Source: Anthopleura xanthogrammica (taxonomy: Eukaryota; Cnidaria; Anthozoa; Actiniaria; Actiniidae). Taken from it: a DNA stretch of 64,000 bases. The notes under the pieces were generated by a model. That model saw nothing but the letters and a program-made list of their open reading frames with translations, was not told the origin of the DNA and ran no database searches. Shown here one piece after another: positions 62,501 to 64,000 of the stretch. Made by a program: the position numbers and the translations under genes. Position 1 is the first letter of the stretch. Each line of letters starts with the position of its first letter. Location of the stretch: assembly GCA_964019055.1 (NCBI GenBank), contig OZ025217.1:6748557-6812556 (forward strand), given 5' to 3'.

Positions 62501-63881
62501 TGGTCGCCTAAGACCGGTAAATAAGCGACTTGACAGTACTGGCGCCCAGGTGTATAATTCACTGTTTTACTATAAAATCATTATTACACTATCTTTTATC
62601 TAATTTTCATGTATTTATTTAGAGCTTTTTATCTGGTCGTTCAACACCGGTAAGTCATAGACTTGACAGTACTGTTGGCCAGGTGTGTCATTTTCTGTTT
62701 TACTATAAAACCATTATTATATTACCTTTTATCTAATTTTCATCTATCTATTTAGAGCTCATTATCTGGTCGTTCAACATCGATTAATCAGCGACTTAAC
62801 AGTACTGGCGCCCAGGTGTGTAATTTACTGTTTTACTATAAAATCATTATTACACTATCTTTTATCTAATTTTCATGTATTTATTTAGGGCTATTTATCT
62901 GGTCGTTCTACACCGGTAAGTCATAGACTTGACAGTACTGTTGCCCAGGTGTGTCGTTTACCGTTTTACTATAAAATCATCATTATATTATTTTTTATCT
63001 GATTTTCATGTATTTATTTAGAGCTTTTTATCTGGTCGTTCAAGACCTTTAAGTCAGCGACTTGACACTACTTTCGCCCAGGTGTGTCATTAGCTGTTTT
63101 ACTATAAAACCATTATTATATTACCTTTTATCTAATTTTCATCTATTTATTTAGAGCTCATTATCTAGTCGTCCAAAACCGGTAAATCACCGACTTGACA
63201 GTGGTGGCATCCAGGTTTGTAATTTACTGTTTTACTATAAAATCATTATTACACTATCTTTTATCTAATTTTCATGTATTTATTTAGAGTTTTTTATCTG
63301 GTCGCATAAGACCGGTAAATAAGCGACTTGACAGTACTGGCGCCCAGGTGTATAATTCACTGTTTTACTATAAAATCATTATTACACTATCTTTTATCTA
63401 ATTTTCATGTATTTATTTAGAGCTTTTTATCTGGTCGCATAAGACCGGTAAATAAGCGACTTGACAGTACTGTCGCCCAAGTGTGTCATTTACTTTTTTT
63501 TAGTATGAAATCATTAATATATTATTTTTTTATCTAATTTTCATGTATTTATTTAGGGCTATTTATCTGGTCGTTCAACACCGGTAAGTCATAGACTTGA
63601 CAGTACTGTCGCACGGATGTGTCATTTACTGTTTTACTATAAAATCATTATTATATTACCTTTATCTTATTTTCATCTATTTATTTAGAGCTCATTATCT
63701 GGTCGTTCAACATCGGTTAATCAGCGACTTAACAGTACTGGTGCCCAGGTGTGTAATTTACTGTTTTACTATAAAATCATTATTACACTATCTTTTATCT
63801 AATTTTCATCTATTTATTTAGAGTTTTTTATCTGGTCGTTCAAGACCGGTAAGTCATAGACTTGACAGTACTGTCGCACAG
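53553..63881 (+). CDS. Tandem mini-exon array 2 (31 copies) of a repeat-protein gene, both ends missing
   Basis: Each 60-nt exon follows a TTTAG acceptor and encodes a 20-residue repeat of the form S.LSGRSRPVN.RLDSTVAQ. Exon starts: 53553, 53688, 53823, 53959, 55082, 55216, 55353, 60756, 60889, 61022, 61155, 61288, 61421, 61554, 61691, 61823, 61956, 62089, 62225, 62357, 62490, 62623, 62756, 62889, 63022, 63155, 63288, 63421, 63557, 63689 and 63822. Introns are about 73-76 bp. Exon length, phase and the SG...RLD/RI.AQ pattern match array 1, so the arrays are paralogous. First and last exons lie outside the array, the latter probably beyond the window. Insertions at 54057 and 55469 sit in introns. 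Six copies have AT in place of the GT donor. Confidence 0.75.
54057..55047. mobile_element. TA-flanked MITE within an array 2 intron
   Basis: GAGTGGTTTTCATTAACCC on the left is mirrored as GGGTTAATGAAAACCACTC on the right, with TA on both sides. The interior contains a second palindrome (about 54440-54560, centred on CCCGCTACGCGG) and CCGAATCGCACTATTTTGAG repeats. It is non-coding. Confidence 0.75.
55747..56814 (+). pseudogene. DIRS gag-like ORF, interrupted by one TAG
   Basis: The frame from the ATG at 55747 is acidic at its N-terminus and has a Lys-rich middle. It meets TAG at 56395-56397 and continues in the same frame to TAA at 56812, ending in an Arg/Asn/Ser-rich nucleic-acid-binding tail. 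It precedes RT in the same frame, as in other DIRS elements. The single stop makes a shortened product likely. Confidence 0.6.
56824..57465 (+). pseudogene. DIRS reverse transcriptase, 3'-deleted
   Basis: The frame holds LFLVPKKTGDLRPVINL, then ATIDLKDAYFSIPIH (the first catalytic Asp) and FYIDDTLVI (the YxDD catalytic box). Just after that box the sequence jumps to a segment normally found well downstream (GFVIDSES in another frame), so an internal deletion near 57430 removed part of the palm/thumb. The copy is therefore inactive. Confidence 0.75.
57607..59430 (+). pseudogene. DIRS RNase H and downstream region, split by a MITE
   Basis: The frame at 57607-58158 contains ITIACDASNLGWGA and INYLETLAAFFALK (RNase H catalytic Asp and Glu) and HNETADFNSR. 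Near 57900-57970 the frame is disturbed. After the TTAA MITE the same type of sequence resumes at about 58891 (LSQATFDPDIDLFAS, then SDAFSQVWGDFNAYAFPPFS). The region removes RNA from the hybrid in active elements; here it is broken. Confidence 0.6.
58159..58890. mobile_element. TTAA-specific MITE inside the DIRS element
   Basis: GGTGGCTTCCTATAGTATTT and its inverse form the ends, with arms of about 125 bp nearly identical in inverse orientation. TTAA flanks both sides, as for piggyBac- or Kolobok-type transposition. The interior is non-coding. Confidence 0.8.
59457..60245 (+). CDS. DIRS tyrosine recombinase
   Basis: The 262-codon ORF has the order expected of the phage-integrase fold: an N-terminal SAM-like part (YSTVNTYRSAVSSVL), the first catalytic Arg in ASAQRCQSLQKL, the HxxR box in HSFRAAVTSAAL, and the nucleophile Tyr in FNRFYNKP. 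The enzyme would integrate a circular DNA copy. This frame appears intact, unlike RT. The segment upstream (to about 59430) is in another frame, so the N-terminus may be longer in active relatives. Confidence 0.75.
   Translation: MSKQGKAYSTVNTYRSAVSSVLEVVAGRKLGSHILVTRFMKGVFMAKPPQPKYRDTWDVRVVTEYLKHLSPYSGLKLKELTVKVATLTALASAQRCQSLQKLILENMTVYENKIVFVIKDRIKTSRPGKTFPNVEIASFVEDINLCPRAHILHSIAQTEAYRTRGKGSTNQLFISFCKPHKAVSSCTIARWLKTVLQQASIDTSIYKAHSFRAAVTSAALLKGASLSDILKLADWSAESTFNRFYNKPIVALSKPVGAVVLS
60338..60440. repeat. DIRS internal complementary region
   Basis: GCATAATGTGTAGTATGGTG here is the reverse complement of the element's left end near 55473-55495. The adjoining CAAGAGGTAGACTTACCTTG and onward is the reverse complement of the right end near 60660-60740. 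Matching both outer ends in this way is diagnostic of DIRS elements. Confidence 0.8.
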
Positions 63882-63927
63882 ATGTGTCATTTACTGTTTT
63901 ACACTCTATTTTAGGGATAATTTATGG

Positions 63928-63945
63928 TGGTGTTGGTGTTGGTGT

Positions 63946-64000
<55 letters not shown>
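63928..64000. repeat. (GAT)n microsatellite at the window edge
   Basis: GGTGTTGGTGTTG units pass into a pure GAT run that continues to the end of the window, directly after the last visible mini-exon. Confidence 0.95.

Noticed and set aside
61731..63821. Three nearly identical 74-codon frames
   Set aside because: They run across mini-exons and introns in the wrong phase and recur only because the array has 534-bp and 1.87-kb higher-order repeats.
53553..63881. Regular repeats with about 75-bp spacers, superficially like a CRISPR array
   Set aside because: Repeat units are 60-nt coding exons with AG acceptor and GT donor borders. The spacers are similar to each other, and no cas genes or prokaryotic context exist.

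Overview
The window is AT-rich nuclear DNA from an animal, and it is dominated by mobile elements and by an unusual gene made of tandem mini-exons. There are spliceosomal introns with GT..AG borders, long TIR transposons, a tyrosine-recombinase (DIRS) retroelement, a Ty3/gypsy retroelement and a tRNA-derived SINE, so it is not prokaryotic. Many introns are only 73-80 bp. Together with the Academ-like and DIRS elements this suggests a non-bilaterian animal (sponge or cnidarian). The species is inference and I cannot fix it from sequence alone.

Region 1 (1-18,900) is a graveyard of transposon genes with a few exon chains of unknown function. It holds the 5' end of a minus-strand gypsy element (LTR, tRNA-Leu primer site, gag, protease) inserted in a 33-bp minisatellite. 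It also holds a broken DDE-like transposase (4,848-7,418, minus), a broken CACTA/Transposase_21 gene (about 8.7-12.9 kb, plus) split by a 1.1-kb foldback element with a 7-bp target duplication, several MITEs, and a broken minus-strand gene (14,322-17,903) whose intron carries a 1.1-kb TIR element with its own ORF.

Region 2 (19,242-26,370) is one complete DNA transposon with about 85-bp TIRs and a TGT target duplication. It carries an uninterrupted three-exon, 1,576-residue transposase with DDE-like, PIN/XPG-like nuclease and CXC-like parts. It sits inside an older interspersed repeat whose uninterrupted copies lie at 43.6 and 47.2 kb, so the empty site can be read directly.

Region 3 (28,509-34,509) is a gene with tandem 60-nt, phase-0 mini-exons. 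Each encodes a 20-residue repeat, and the 3' exons encode a domain resembling HYD1-type ADP-ribosyltransferases. A second array of 31 related mini-exons (53,553-63,881) runs towards the window end. It has been hit by a DIRS element (55,469-60,738), which is itself hit by a TTAA MITE, and by a TA-flanked MITE. Some of its mini-exons have lost the usual GT donor, and every one of those carries a consensus GTAAGT donor inside the exon.

Region 4 (34.5-53.5 kb) holds degraded gene pieces (a SWIM zinc finger), an ORF pairing a 2A ribosome-skipping motif with two papain-like (UL36/C76-like) protease modules, and an 8.7-kb foldback transposon with about 1.4-kb arms. That transposon contains another 3.3-kb transposon. 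The mini-exon arrays are the most distinctive system here: a modular repeat protein that could be diversified by exon duplication and alternative splicing.
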